Of a stretch of DNA of 64,000 bases, positions 47,112 to 58,057 are shown in pieces. This stretch comes from Earliella scabrosa. Taxonomy: Eukaryota > Basidiomycota > Agaricomycetes > Polyporales > Polyporaceae. Within the stretch, counting starts at the first letter, position 1; every line of letters starts with the position of its first letter. Below the pieces are notes generated by a model. The model did no database searches. It saw only the letters and a program-made list of their open reading frames with translations, and was not told the DNA's origin. Both the position numbers and the translations under genes were made by a program. The stretch spans positions 3,410,001-3,474,000 of the forward strand of contig JABYQQ010000002.1 of assembly GCA_022605405.1 (NCBI GenBank). Direction: 5' to 3'.

Positions 47112-48743
47112 CTAACTCTCACGATCCGTCTTTGCAGGTCCCGACCGACTGGCAGATTCATCTGTCTCATACTCGACGCGACCACGCTTCACGGGCGACG
47201 AGGCTGTCTCCCACTCGGAATCTGCCTTTCGCTTCCCCTTGCTAGATCCCGTTGCATCCGAGTCAACGACTTCGGACATGGTGCTGTCAAGGTGAGACCA
47301 CGGTCAACCTCTGAGAACCATTGACGAACTGAAGCGCACGTACGTCCTAGTGAAGTCTTCATCATATCCGGGGTCTTCCGCCCCGCTTGGGATGTAGAAG
47401 GCGGGTCCGCGATCCAGTTTCTTCTCGGCATCATCGTAGTATTTGTTCATGGCGGACATCCTGACCTTGAGTCGCCCGAGAAGCGTTGCTGCGTCGGTGA
47501 AGAGCCCTTCGAGGCCCGCGATCTCTTCATGTATCGAAGTCCGCCACAGCTGTGCCCGTTGGATGTCTTCGACTATGTCATCCTTCTGGTCTTCATCTAG
47601 CGTCGCGATGCGTTTCTGAATACGCTTTCTGGCCAGCTGGGTCGATATGCTTGAGGCGTTGCCCAGTGGAAGGGAAGGCGGCGGAACTGGCACAGAAACG
47701 GGGAGTGTAAATGGTCCCGGATTCTTCGCCACCCACGCCGGAACACGACGGGCGTTCTTGCGGAGTGGTGAGAACACCTTTGGAAACGGCCTCTCGGCTG
47801 ACGATGGAGGTGAGTATGCCATCGATGCAGTCCAGGAGCACTACGACTTACTTGGTTTCGTTGATCCTCCTGCAACTATAGGCTCCTTCTTAGTGGCTTC
47901 CACAGGACCCGCGTTGGGTTTCTCTTCTGCCGGAGCACTCGGCACGCTTGTATGATCTATGCGCATGTGAGTGGCACGTTGTGGAGAGAGACTCGAGTTG
48001 ACGATGGTCTGAAACTCACCTGGTTCCGCGGAGGGCTTCGCGATCGTACCCTTCCAACCTCGAGTGTGGCTCACGGTGCCCTCAGCCGCCTCCCCTCCGA
48101 GCCCCATATTGACAACGGCACTCCGTCCGTACGCCCACGCCACTCCACATGTGCTCGTCGCCCGGCGACGGTTTGCTTTATACGTTTGCGAGGGCGTCGA
48201 GGCCTCCATCTCGGCCCTCCAGTCGCTCGGGGACGGCCTCGCCGCGAGGGTTCGGCTGAGGTGGCTCCTTGGGTGTATGACTTCTTGCCGTTCTTCATGT
48301 CAACGTCAGAGCCCCGGCGTAACCAGTCAATTCCCTAACCATCGGATGCTCACCATTCAACACGCTGCCAGCGGCAGACGGGGCCCGAGGGGATGTCGGC
48401 GGCGGTGGTTGGGGGATAGCGCACATGCTAGCGCTTTCTTGCATTCTGGAGAGTGGTCAGGGCGAGGAGGAGGGGAGGGAGGGGCAGGGAACGTACGGTG
48501 CAGGCGGCGGTGCGTCCGAGCTCTGGCTAACCAGGGCATCTATGATGTCCGAACTCTTCTGGTTTGCGCGGATTCCACGCGTCTGCGGGGCGACGCATCT
48601 GTCAGTCCTTGCAGGCCTTGTGTCCCATCGTGCTCCGGCGAAGTGGCCCAAACCACGGCTCGTGAGGGCAGGGAGACGCAACACACCTTCGCAAGGGCTT
48701 GGAGCTGCGACCGGCTCATCTGTTGCAGTGTCGTTCTATCCAT
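47112..48743 (-). CDS. SAP-domain protein C
   Basis: Multiple exons start at the ATG at 48741-48743. SAP residues are LQQMSRSQLQALAK joined to TRGIRANQKSSDIIDALV over an intron in the conserved place. A Pro-rich segment (IPQPPPPTSPRAPS) follows. I could not fix the frame of the exon between about 48020 and 48290. Then come DHTSVPSAPAEEKPNAGP and a long helical block at 47340-47740 (ARKRIQKRIATLDEDQKDDI, LLGRLKVRMSAMNKYYDD) that ends DEDFTRT. The last exon is TMSEVVDSDATGSSKGKRKA, then SSPVKRGRVEYE and a stop at 47112-47114. The last intron uses a CTTGACAG acceptor that keeps frame. The decayed copy at 14.3 kb derives from this type. A nuclear role is likely but unproven. Confidence 0.7.
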
Positions 48744-51314
48744 GGCTGCTATGGTACCGGAGGACGAAAGGCGTGAGTGGTTGGTGAAGAGACAGATGAG
48801 GGATGGTGGTGGAAGTCGGTGGTCAAGATGGTTGGGGGAAAGCTGTGTCGCGTTGCGAAAGTTGACATAGCCGTGGTTCCAGCCACAAGGACGGTCCTCG
48901 CGTAGACCACGCGGTCACGCGCACAATGGACTCCCCCTCCAACGGCAACCCGTCAACACCGTACTCTCTCAGTACGACCCCCATTTTGCGGTGTGCAAGG
49001 CGGTTGGCTCATGATCGCAACGTCTACGGATGTAAATTCACACCTGAGGAATCATGGATCGGGTGGAGAGGAGGTATGACAAGCTATATATACTCCATCA
49101 TCTCAAAGGGCATGTAGACTTTGTGTATACAGAGAGTAAGAGTATGTGAGTGGGGTATCACAGAGTCTCAGGCTAGTAGAGCTCGACGGAGAGAAGGGAA
49201 GAATGTGCTGAAGACGCCTCGAGAGTGGTGGTCGAGGCACATAAAGACATAAGGCGTAGATGTTATGAGAAAGGTGGTTGGGACTTGCTACGCTTTGTTA
49301 CGGGAATAGGAGGAGGCCCGGCCTTTCACAACGGTTACTGTGACCACTCGAGAGGTACCCGACCGACTCAATATATTCAGGGTTGCTATGACTGTCTGGG
49401 GAGGCATCGGAACTCTCGCCGGCGTTAATGATGATTGTCGAAAGTCGAGTAGTGTGGTAGGGTAGTATGCAGGGCCTTTACTGACAGGAAACGAACTGAG
49501 CAGCTGTAATAGCCGTCCATTCCCCACCGTTGGGCATCTTGCGTCTAGTATTAGGTCAGGTCAGTCTCATACTACTTCACAGCTTGTGATTCTTATAGAG
49601 ATACATACAATGTCCTGCGGTGAGTGAGCTCATCTCTAAGCGTGCCTAGCAAGCGAGTGGTCATTCCTGGATGACGAAACGATCAGCTCAGATACCTACT
49701 ACTTGTCCGAGTAGCCAGGGCAAACACTGGTGGTATGGCTCATTGGCAGGTATGGTAGCCTACAATGAAGACGATGATGACACGATGCAGCCTAAACGAG
49801 ATGTGTGAAAGTGTGAGTGGAAACAATTGCGAGCAACCAAAGAGGGTGCGGGAGAAAGGTATAGGTGAGCAAGGCTATCTAACTGTCATGCACACGCACA
49901 CCGTAAGCTAATGCTAAATCTCAAGAGCTGCCCTGGCTCTTCTTGAGCTTGATGTCCCGTCAGCGATTCAGACATAGCTTCACAGTGCCTCTTCCTCGAA
50001 TTTCTGTGGCCTGACGCACTCGGGACGACTTCCTAGACTGGAGGGGAATAAACAACCTTCGGTCGCTTGTCTGAACCCCTGTCCGCGACTGGCCAGACGA
50101 CCTCGGTGAGCTGGCTCAGTATGAGCGTGCTCATTGCTTCATGAGTGAGCACCTTCGTAGACGCAGGTGTAGGATGGACAAGATGCGCATATGAAGACGA
50201 CGATTTTGAGCCTGAGGATGATTGTTGTCGTACCATGAGGACTGCTATGATCGCGCCTGAAGCCGCTTGAAGGCGGAAGCTAGTAGATTCGTCGTCTTCC
50301 TTCAGGCTCGGTAGTTCCGTCTTCGGGACATCCGTCTGAGCGTTTTACACCTTAAACCACCCGTCGCGATGATGTGATTGAAAGTATTGAGGCTGCCCAG
50401 TGTGGATGGAAGGACAACGGCGCGTTTCTCGTGGACGAGTCTACTTGAGAAGCGCCCAGGGTGGCCGTTACCCACGTGTACTACCTACTAGAGAGGACGG
50501 ACCTGTGTCTTCTGTCTGACACCCATATCAGGGTGAAGTTATCAGATTACTAACCATGATTGATAGTCGTCGGGTTCAACTACAGCGTCGCGACTCATTC
50601 AAAGTGAACTCAGTAGTGGTGGCAGTGCAAGTGGTTAGAGTCTGTTGAATTTCGGAGTACTTATCGACGATATACTCCTATTAACTTTCCCTTATAACTG
50701 TATGTGACGCAAAATTCATGAATCCCAAGACCAGCGCCTAGCGATGAGGGTTGAGGCATTGGTACAGTTGTGCTATTGCACTCCACCCAGAGCAGCATCC
50801 ACATGGAGTCTATCAGAATCGTGGACTACGTTTATGAGCTCGGAGATATGATGCCAGGTGACAATGGTCGACCTTTCTTTTCTCCTCTGGAGACACGCAT
50901 CGAGCAACAATGATACATAAAGAAGGGTTTGCGTATCCACTCAAGAACGGGTCGCCCCATCACTACACGTCAGCCTGGCCCAATTGTTGGTATGGTCCGT
51001 CGATATTGATACACTGGGAGCGGCAGGATGAAGTACCACATGATCGTGAGCTGCATATGATACAGTGTACGGCGTAACGCGAGGATCAACATGAGCGGCT
51101 TGAATAGCGCTCTCAATGCTACGCGTCATCCAAGTCAGTATACTACTAGCATCCTTCGCACGATTATTGTCGTATCATGCGTCGCTCATAGCATCCTAGT
51201 CAGCGCTGCGAGGAGTTTGCTGCTGAGCAATGGATCAGTACCGTTGCCTTGCAGATACCAATACAATTCGACCACAGTTCTCGGGCATGAATCGCAACGC
51301 ACCTTGGCTGCAGG
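48744..51314. other. Gene-poor gap, AT-richer, no supported gene
   Basis: Of the frames here, only a minus-strand ATG frame at 50033-50236 (KRPKVVYSPPV at its end) is intact, and it has no recognised domain. The stretch is AT-richer than coding DNA. No repeats with clear termini were seen. Confidence 0.4.
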
Positions 51315-52741
51315 CTAATAGGCGTAGGCATACTCCGACGTTGAGCACTCCTCCCCAGACGTGTCATGGTCCGACGTTTGATCGAGAGGCTCCTCCGAGA
51401 TCCCCAAGCATAACTGTAATTCTTCAAGGAGACGATCACGAGCGGGATTGTCATTGACGATGATGCGTGATGCAAGATCTTCGACAAGGGGTATGGGAAG
51501 GGCGGATGCGTGGAGCAGCGTCGCCATGATGCGGTATGCAGACGGGACGTCCAAGACGGTGTCCTCGAGTTTCGCGACCTCGCCTTCAAAAGCCTTCTGC
51601 GCGTCGCTTGTCTGAGTCGCCCCGTGTACGGAGGGGTGGCACAGGAATGACGCGACCAATGCAGCGTCGGATTCATCGCCCGAAGACATGGCAGCGGAGA
51701 TTAGGCATGACATGAGTTGACGACGTCCGCTTGTGTCGAGGCTGAGGAAGGCTTGTCCGCTTTGTGCGACGTCTCTAGTTCTGAAAAGAGCGGCTACAAT
51801 TCGAGCACACTCATGCGTGACATCATCTGGAGGCATTCGCAGGAACAGGGGCGAGGAAATGTCGTTTGTTGGCATAACGTGCACGTCGTTCAGGAAGCCG
51901 TGTTCTGCAGTTTTGTGCTGATCGGGACCGAAAACGCCTATCGGTCTCGGGTATAAGCAGGGGTCCAGCATTGCCTGAAGCATGTTGTATCAGCTCGAAA
52001 TGAGCATAGGAGAAGAGCTCAGGAGTCACCAACCATCATCATGTACCTCATCCTGACCGAAATCGTATCTTCCTCCAGGACATTCTCTATATGTCCGACG
52101 AGGTCGAGGGCGTCAACGAGATGGGAAGCTTCAGTAGACGCGGAGATACGCCTGAGGATACGACAGAGCGCGATGCATGATAGCTCGGAACCCTTTGTCG
52201 TCCTTTTGAAAAGCAGGTGAATCGTGTCTTGGATGTCGTCGACGGAAAGAGCACCGCGCACCAGGAGCTCCCCTAGGAGCATCGATAGAGCCCATGCCTC
52301 GCTCTCCCGATCATGGCTCGACATCGCTTCCAACACCTCTATCAGGACCGCTCTCAGTGCATTTGACACGTTCGTGGAAGGGTCTTCGAGATGATAGGGG
52401 TCGACACTCCGCCATCGCAAACTCTCGCCCTCCGATTCGTCTGCCGCACGTTGCACCAATGTGGCCATCAGCGTCGTCCGCGACGGGTCCCTGATACATC
52501 GTTCGACCAGCACAATCCCAAAGGAACGCACGAGTGAAGCATCCCCTGACCGCTCTGCCCGGATTGCGAGCATTGAGAATTGGTCAGCGATGCGGCTGAT
52601 GTTCGCCGAAGTGACCTTGTTGAGCAAACCGCACAGCGCTCTCCGTATGGCCACGCCGTCCGCAGGAATGCTCCATGGCCTCCAAGGGACGATCCTCAGC
52701 GTTGAGGAGGTCGTTGGACGCGGGCTCGTGGGGGAGTACAT
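51315..52741 (-). CDS. MIF4G-domain protein (eIF4G-like)
   Basis: Two exons, 52034-52741 and 51315-51974, joined in phase, encode 455 residues. The MIF4G-like helical repeats begin near residue 28 (IRRALCGLLNKVTSANISRI, then ADQFSMLAIRAERSGD), matching the LLNKLTPENFxxIxxQ pattern of eIF4G. They continue with SFGIVLVERCIRDP (the IxLIFEKAxxEP element) and, across the intron, VRMRYMMM-AMLDPCLYP (equivalent to RxRFMLxxxLDLR). A later helical segment with short acidic stretches ends at EYAYAY. MIF4G proteins bind eIF4A-type helicases or RNA in translation or decay. This stand-alone form lacks an eIF4E-binding motif and a poly-A-binding region that I can see. Confidence 0.8.
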
Positions 52742-53391
52742 GCTGACGTCGAAGGGCGAGTGAGGTGCGGAGAGCAGAGGATCTTAGGAGCCGGGGAGCG
52801 GGAGAGAGTGGCACCCAGCTCGGTCTCCGGCATTCTTGAGAGTCTATGAGTCAGATGAAAGTTACGCCGACGCGTCAAACCGTGTATTCTGACTGGCCGC
52901 CTCTAGCCGCGCTCCGCACAATGGGAGAAAATGGAAATCGGCGAAGCAGAGAAGTGAACGCAGGGGTAACAGCACTTTCGCTCACCTCGGCACAAAGGGG
53001 ATGCAGTAGTCGCCCATGTAAGACTGCGCTCGGGGCCGGGAATGACCGGCACCGGCCACGTTGCACTCGAAATGAAAACTCTCCCGCGGCACGAGGTCGG
53101 GGGAAGCGGTCTTGTGCTCTGGGATTCAAGTATTGATGACTTCTCAGCTACGCACACGCCTCGTGCTTTACGAAACCGTAGCAGCACAACAGATGTATTA
53201 CTGTGCCTGTAACACCTCTGCTTCAGCATACAGAGACACCCAGAACTGATCGGACATCCCGCACCTGAGTCGACATACACTGCGGGAAACGACCATACGC
53301 TACTGAGAGACTAAACGACAGCAAGTGAGATGCAAGGAGAAAGCGACTGCACGAAATGAAAACGTTCCCAAGCAAATGTGCGAGCACCCCA
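52742..53391. other. Intergenic between MIF4G and DUF1917 genes
   Basis: No supported gene. Both neighbours are on the minus strand, so this holds the promoter of the MIF4G gene and the 3' end of the DUF1917 gene. Confidence 0.5.
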
Positions 53392-55977
53392 TCACGCGCG
53401 CCCGCGGCCCTTCTTTTTCTTCGGCGCCTCCTCCTCGGACTCCTCGTCGCTGGCCTCCACCTTACGTTTCTTCACCGGAGCGGCTTTCTTAGCCTTGACG
53501 TGCGCCTTGCGAGCCTTTTCTCCGCCATCCTCGTCGTCCTCGTCGCCATCCGACCCGAACGCGTCCTCCGCGGGCTTCTTCTTGGGCACCGGCTTCTTGC
53601 CCTTGGACGCGGGCTTTGCGGCGGGCTTTGCGGCGGGCTTCGCGGCCTTCGTCTCCTCCCCGCCCTTGTCTTCCCCTTCATCGTCGTCAGAAGCAAACGG
53701 GTCGTCTTCCCCGCCCTTCTTCTTGAGCTTCGGCTTGGCCTTCGTGGTCGCGCCGCTCGCCGCCTTTTTCGCAGCAGTGTCCTCCGCTGCAGCGGTTTTG
53801 GCGGAGTTGAGCTCGGCGAAGTACTCATCCTTTAATTGCTGCAGCGAGAGAAGGCATTAGGCATGCATCATGTCCACTGCCCGTAATATGTACCTTGATC
53901 TCGGCGTCCTTCATGAGGGCTGTGTTCTTCCAGACCTACATACGACGTGATGGGCGCCCATGCCCATGTCAATGAGCGGATGATGGCGGACATACCGTTG
54001 ACGAGATACCGCTGGCGTGCTTGCTGTCAAGGCCTGTATCATGAAACATACGTACATCAACGATCAGCGCGACATGAGAAGGTGATCTGCCTATGATGAA
54101 CACACCTATCGACGTGTATAGGTTGGTCTTGACGCCCATGAGGTTGAGGCCGTGGTTGCGGAGCAATACCTTCATAACCTACCAGAGAAACGAACTGTCA
54201 ACGCCTGTCGTGGACGAGCCCAACGTAGGGCGTGGGTGAGTTTCCATACCTCGGTGACACTGGCCTGATCGTACGCGTCCGGCATGTAGACGCAGATCAG
54301 GTGCGAGTAGTTCGCAGTGTCGTTCTGCGGACTGGTTGCGACTTTCGCGAGGAACGCGCTGGTCGACGAGAGCGGGCCAGACACGAGCGAGTCTGAGGGG
54401 AGTATGATCAGTATAGGCACCGTACTTGCCCTGGCACGATGAATGCAGCGAAGGAGTGAACCGCCTCCGGTTACTCAAGGAACATGTGTGGAGTTCTCCA
54501 TGGAGTTCCCTTGAGCCCAAGAGCGCGCATGTATAGCGCCATGAGGCTCTGCTGCAGCATTGCATGGTACTCATGCCACGCCAACTCGAACGAACCTGTC
54601 CGTCAGCGTCTCAACATGCAACTCCATGGCAGTACATTCGAATCCCGACGCCTTCGATAGTCACGCTGTGGTAAAACCTGAACTGCACCTACTAGCAATC
54701 GAATTCCATATCATATCAACCTTGTCTGGGGGCGCAAAGATGAGCCTGGACCGTCAGGGTCAACACTGAGTCTCGTCACGCAGTTCCCGTGTAAACGGAA
54801 CACACCATTTTCCGGAGACATAACCATGCTTCAGAGCTATCTCCTTCAGCTTGCCGGTTGCCTCGTTCTGGACCTGTACATGCGTCGTCAGTGTCAAGAA
54901 TCGACAGCAAATGCGATCGGGTGAGACGGCCCCGGCATATCATGTCTATGTGCCCGGATAGTGGCCACGGGGACGCTGGAGCCGCGGAGCTGGCGGACGG
55001 ACATGCGGCGCACACAGACACGGGAAGTCCCAGCCTATTCACAGGTGGACTTGCATGGATGACCCGCCGCTGTCTTCGTCACACCACACAAGACAATGAA
55101 TCGTCCTCGGGGAAGGGTCACCCCGATTCACCAGCGTGAAGTGCTAGCGCACATACGAGACGAAGGCTTCGGCTCCACTAGTGCGAAGCGAACTCAACGC
55201 CATTTGCACACTTCCGCGCCGCTTCCACACTGGCAGCAGCAGAGCAGGGCAAGATATAGACAAATATGCCGCACGAACCTCTTCCCGGAGCTCCTTCTTG
55301 CTCTTGAGACCCTTCTTCTTGTTGGCCCGAACAGGTATAGAGTCGTCCGTCTGATAAATATCGTGATTCAAACACATCCCGTCAGCGCTCGTTGCCACAT
55401 CCTTCCGCGGCCACTTGCAGGAGATTCCCGCGGGCGTGGCCACAGCTCGAACATCGAAACCACGTACCTGTATCTTTTGGACCCGTTCCGTGACTGCGGA
55501 CACTGGTAGGGTAGGCTCGCTGTCAGCTACCGCCCCGCTTCAAGTAGCCCCCTGACCGGCGGCGTGTGTTGCCTCACCATATTCTGTCGCCTCCTTGATA
55601 GCGGCTTCAGGATCCTTGTCTGGATGGGCGCGCTCAGCCTCCTTTGCAACCCACAGCCACTGTGCGGATGGGTGACAGCGACAGGTCAGCACCGCCCTGG
55701 CTGACACGACAGGGATGACTCGAGATGAGGTGTACACACAGGTTTCGTGCCATCGTTCTGCACCATCGACGGTTTGTACTGAAAGGAGGCATTGTTGGTC
55801 AGTCAGTAACCAGCCGGTCAGTCAGCAGGCAGTTTGTGCGGTCGACGCGCCGTGCAGCGCGTCCAGCCACAGCCGCTTGATACGAACTTTCGCAAGGAAC
55901 TCTTGCAGTGTCGAGTCGGACTTCGGTGTCCATTCGTACTGGTAGTTTTCGGGGATCACGTCGTCTTCCTTGCTCAT
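53392..55977 (-). CDS. DUF1917 (Bles03-type) protein with Lys-rich tail
   Basis: Twelve or so exons start at the ATG at 55975-55977 and give about 390 residues. After MSKEDDVIPENYQYEW come YKPSMVQNDGTKP-WLWVAK, a linker with KKKGLKSKKELREE, then the family core: HGYVSGKW-LIFAPPDKVDMIW, ICVYMPDAYDQASVTEV, MKVLLRNHGLNLMGVKTNLY and LDSKHASGISST-VWKNTALM. That motif order is the DUF1917/UPF0696 plan shared from fungi to animals (family knowledge); its function is unknown. The last 147 residues are fungal-specific, with Lys/Ala repeats alternating with acidic runs (DDPFASDDDEGED), ending KKKKGRGRA. That suggests a nuclear or nucleic-acid-bound protein. One intron is unusually long for this locus, about 400 bases (54.87-55.28 kb). 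Confidence 0.85.
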
Positions 55978-57193
55978 CTTGAGTGTTTGTTCTGGATTCG
56001 GACACGGTCAACGGACGATGTTGGCGGACGACAGCTGTGGCAGACGCCCGCAGCACCGCGTCGCGTCGCGTTATTTGGTTGTATTTGTAAATGTGCGCGC
56101 CACTGACGCGATCCCAGCCAAATCCGATTCGACATTGCGCTCTATTGCGCCGCGACTAAATAAGGCTCCGCGACGATAGAGCCGCACTGAGACTGGTAAC
56201 ATATCAACTCGACAACGCTGGAATGAAATGCAATACTCGCAGTGCGGACGAGAAGTGGAGGGCGACGAGCTCGGCGTCGGATAGTGGCATGCGCGGGGAT
56301 TGGCCCTCAGGCTGATACTACACAGACATCACGATCGAGGCTACGGGTTTCATTCACCTCTGCGTGCCCCAGCGTCAACAGCAGAGACAAGATCCGGGCG
56401 ACGGTCTGGCTCGGTCGACATCGTATCGCGCGGACGGCGCTGTGATGATCTCCCGAGGCGGGAAGCCGAGCGAGCGGCTGCGAGCGGGGGCCACTGGGCA
56501 TGGGTCGAACATTCGCAGCGGAATGCACACGGAGCATACCCGGCATCAGAAACACAAGACGCTGCCCAACGCCGGTCGTCTTAGACCTCGTCCACCTGCA
56601 TGACGTTGTGCCGGGGCCTTCGACTCTTCACACACGTCGGAGTCGCTCATTGGAGAGAACGTGTTGTGCCTTGCATTGTCCACAGTCCCATGGCCATCAC
56701 GAACGAGGCCGCCTGCGCGCCGACCATGATGGAGATCCGTGCGCGTCGAGACAGGAACGCCAACCCAAGTTGTTGCTCATTAAGGTCGCTTTACGCGTCC
56801 ATGCATCGTGCGGATAAAGCGACGTCGTGCAGTGGATAGGATTGAGCGCGAACTTGAGAGCCGCGACGAGACTATACTTATCCAGGGATGGACGATCGCA
56901 TCCCACGCTCGCGCTCAGGAGATGGAGGGCATCTCCTTGACGGGTGAAGTCATCGCATCGTCAACAAGGTTTTATCACATAGCGTCTGCAGAGGGTCGGA
57001 TCGGCAGGGGCGAAGAGTGCACAGTAGGGAAGGATGTTATCCGGTGATACGGAGACTTTGATGAGTACCTGGAGATAGAGCGAGTCAGGCAAATGCAAAG
57101 CGTCGTTACACATCGGCACTCACATGGTAAGCTACAACACGAAAGCAATCGATAGCGCCACAGACACTGAGACAGCTGCACGACAGGACCGCA
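55978..57193. other. Intergenic between DUF1917 and FCF1 genes
   Basis: Only short frames with no domain are seen. The stretch includes the DUF1917 promoter and the 3' flank of FCF1. Confidence 0.5.
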
Positions 57194-58057
57194 TCACACA
57201 GGCGCACCCTGGTCGGGGAGCCGCTCTATGGCGTAGTGGCGCCGCACAATATACATGAGCGGCACGCCAGGTATTTTACGTATCCGTCGGCGCAGCTCGC
57301 GATCGCAAGTCGCTACGATGTAGCACTTGTGCGAGGTCACACGCTGGACAAGGCAGTCATCGGCGTACGTCCCAGTGTGCGAGCACGTTAGCCGCTCGAA
57401 CCGCGGATCTCGCGCGACTCTGGTGAGCAGACGGGTCTCGTGTCAGGAGCGGGCGGAATTCGCGGGCGGAGGATGTTTCACGCACCTTAGCGCGACACGG
57501 TAACGGTGTCCGAGCTTCTCCAGCTCCGCCATCACGCAGTCCGTGACGCATGGAATGCCTTGGGGACCAGCCATCATGAGACTTGCAAGCGCGAAGGTCC
57601 GAGAGGCAGGTTTACTCACATTTGGCGTACAAGCAGTCCATCATCCCGCTAACGAGCTCCAATTTGTTTTGAAGGCTAAAGTTTATGAAGTTGGTGTCGA
57701 TTAGGACCCGGTATGGAGGCACGAGAGCTGTGTTATGTTGCAGGAAGAGCGAGGAGGCGACTTGCGGCCTGGGCACCTGACGCTAAGCAACGAGAAGAGA
57801 GGAGAGACTTCACGACGTACGCTCGTTTAACAAGCCGCTCCTTCTCCTGCTCCTCCTTCTGTTTCTGCTTGAGCTGGTTCTCTTTACTTCCCAGCCGTCA
57901 GACAGAGCTGCAAATTACAGGGATGAGGCGTACCCACAGCCGAATGTCTTTTGGGTTGAGCATCCGCTTCACCGCAGCGAACTTGCGCGTTTTCTTAGCT
58001 TTGACCTAGACAAGCGGTTAGCACATGGCTATGCAGAGAGGTTGAAGAGCATACCAT
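57194..58057 (-). CDS. FCF1: rRNA-processing PIN nuclease FCF1 (UTP24)
   Basis: The ATG at 58055-58057 is immediately followed by a GT intron. Exon 2 begins [20 protein letters not shown], so the start codon sits alone at an exon end. Exon 3 adds [21 protein letters not shown]. The PIN domain follows: [20 protein letters not shown] with the first catalytic Asp, [21 protein letters not shown], then [11 protein letters not shown] with the acidic pair, [20 protein letters not shown], and the end LPDQGAPV. The length of about 195 residues and the sequence match FCF1 throughout. FCF1 is the SSU-processome endonuclease that cuts pre-rRNA at sites A1 and A2 in the nucleolus (established for yeast). 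All PIN acidic residues are present, so it should be active. Confidence 0.93.

Noticed and set aside
50033..50236. Minus-strand ATG frame of 67 codons
   Set aside because: It has no homology signal or exon partner in an AT-richer gap; length alone is not evidence.
53356..53860. Plus-strand hydrophobic open frames
   Set aside because: They are antisense to the Lys/Glu-rich tail of the DUF1917 protein; Leu/Ser-rich shadows of Lys and Glu codons are expected.
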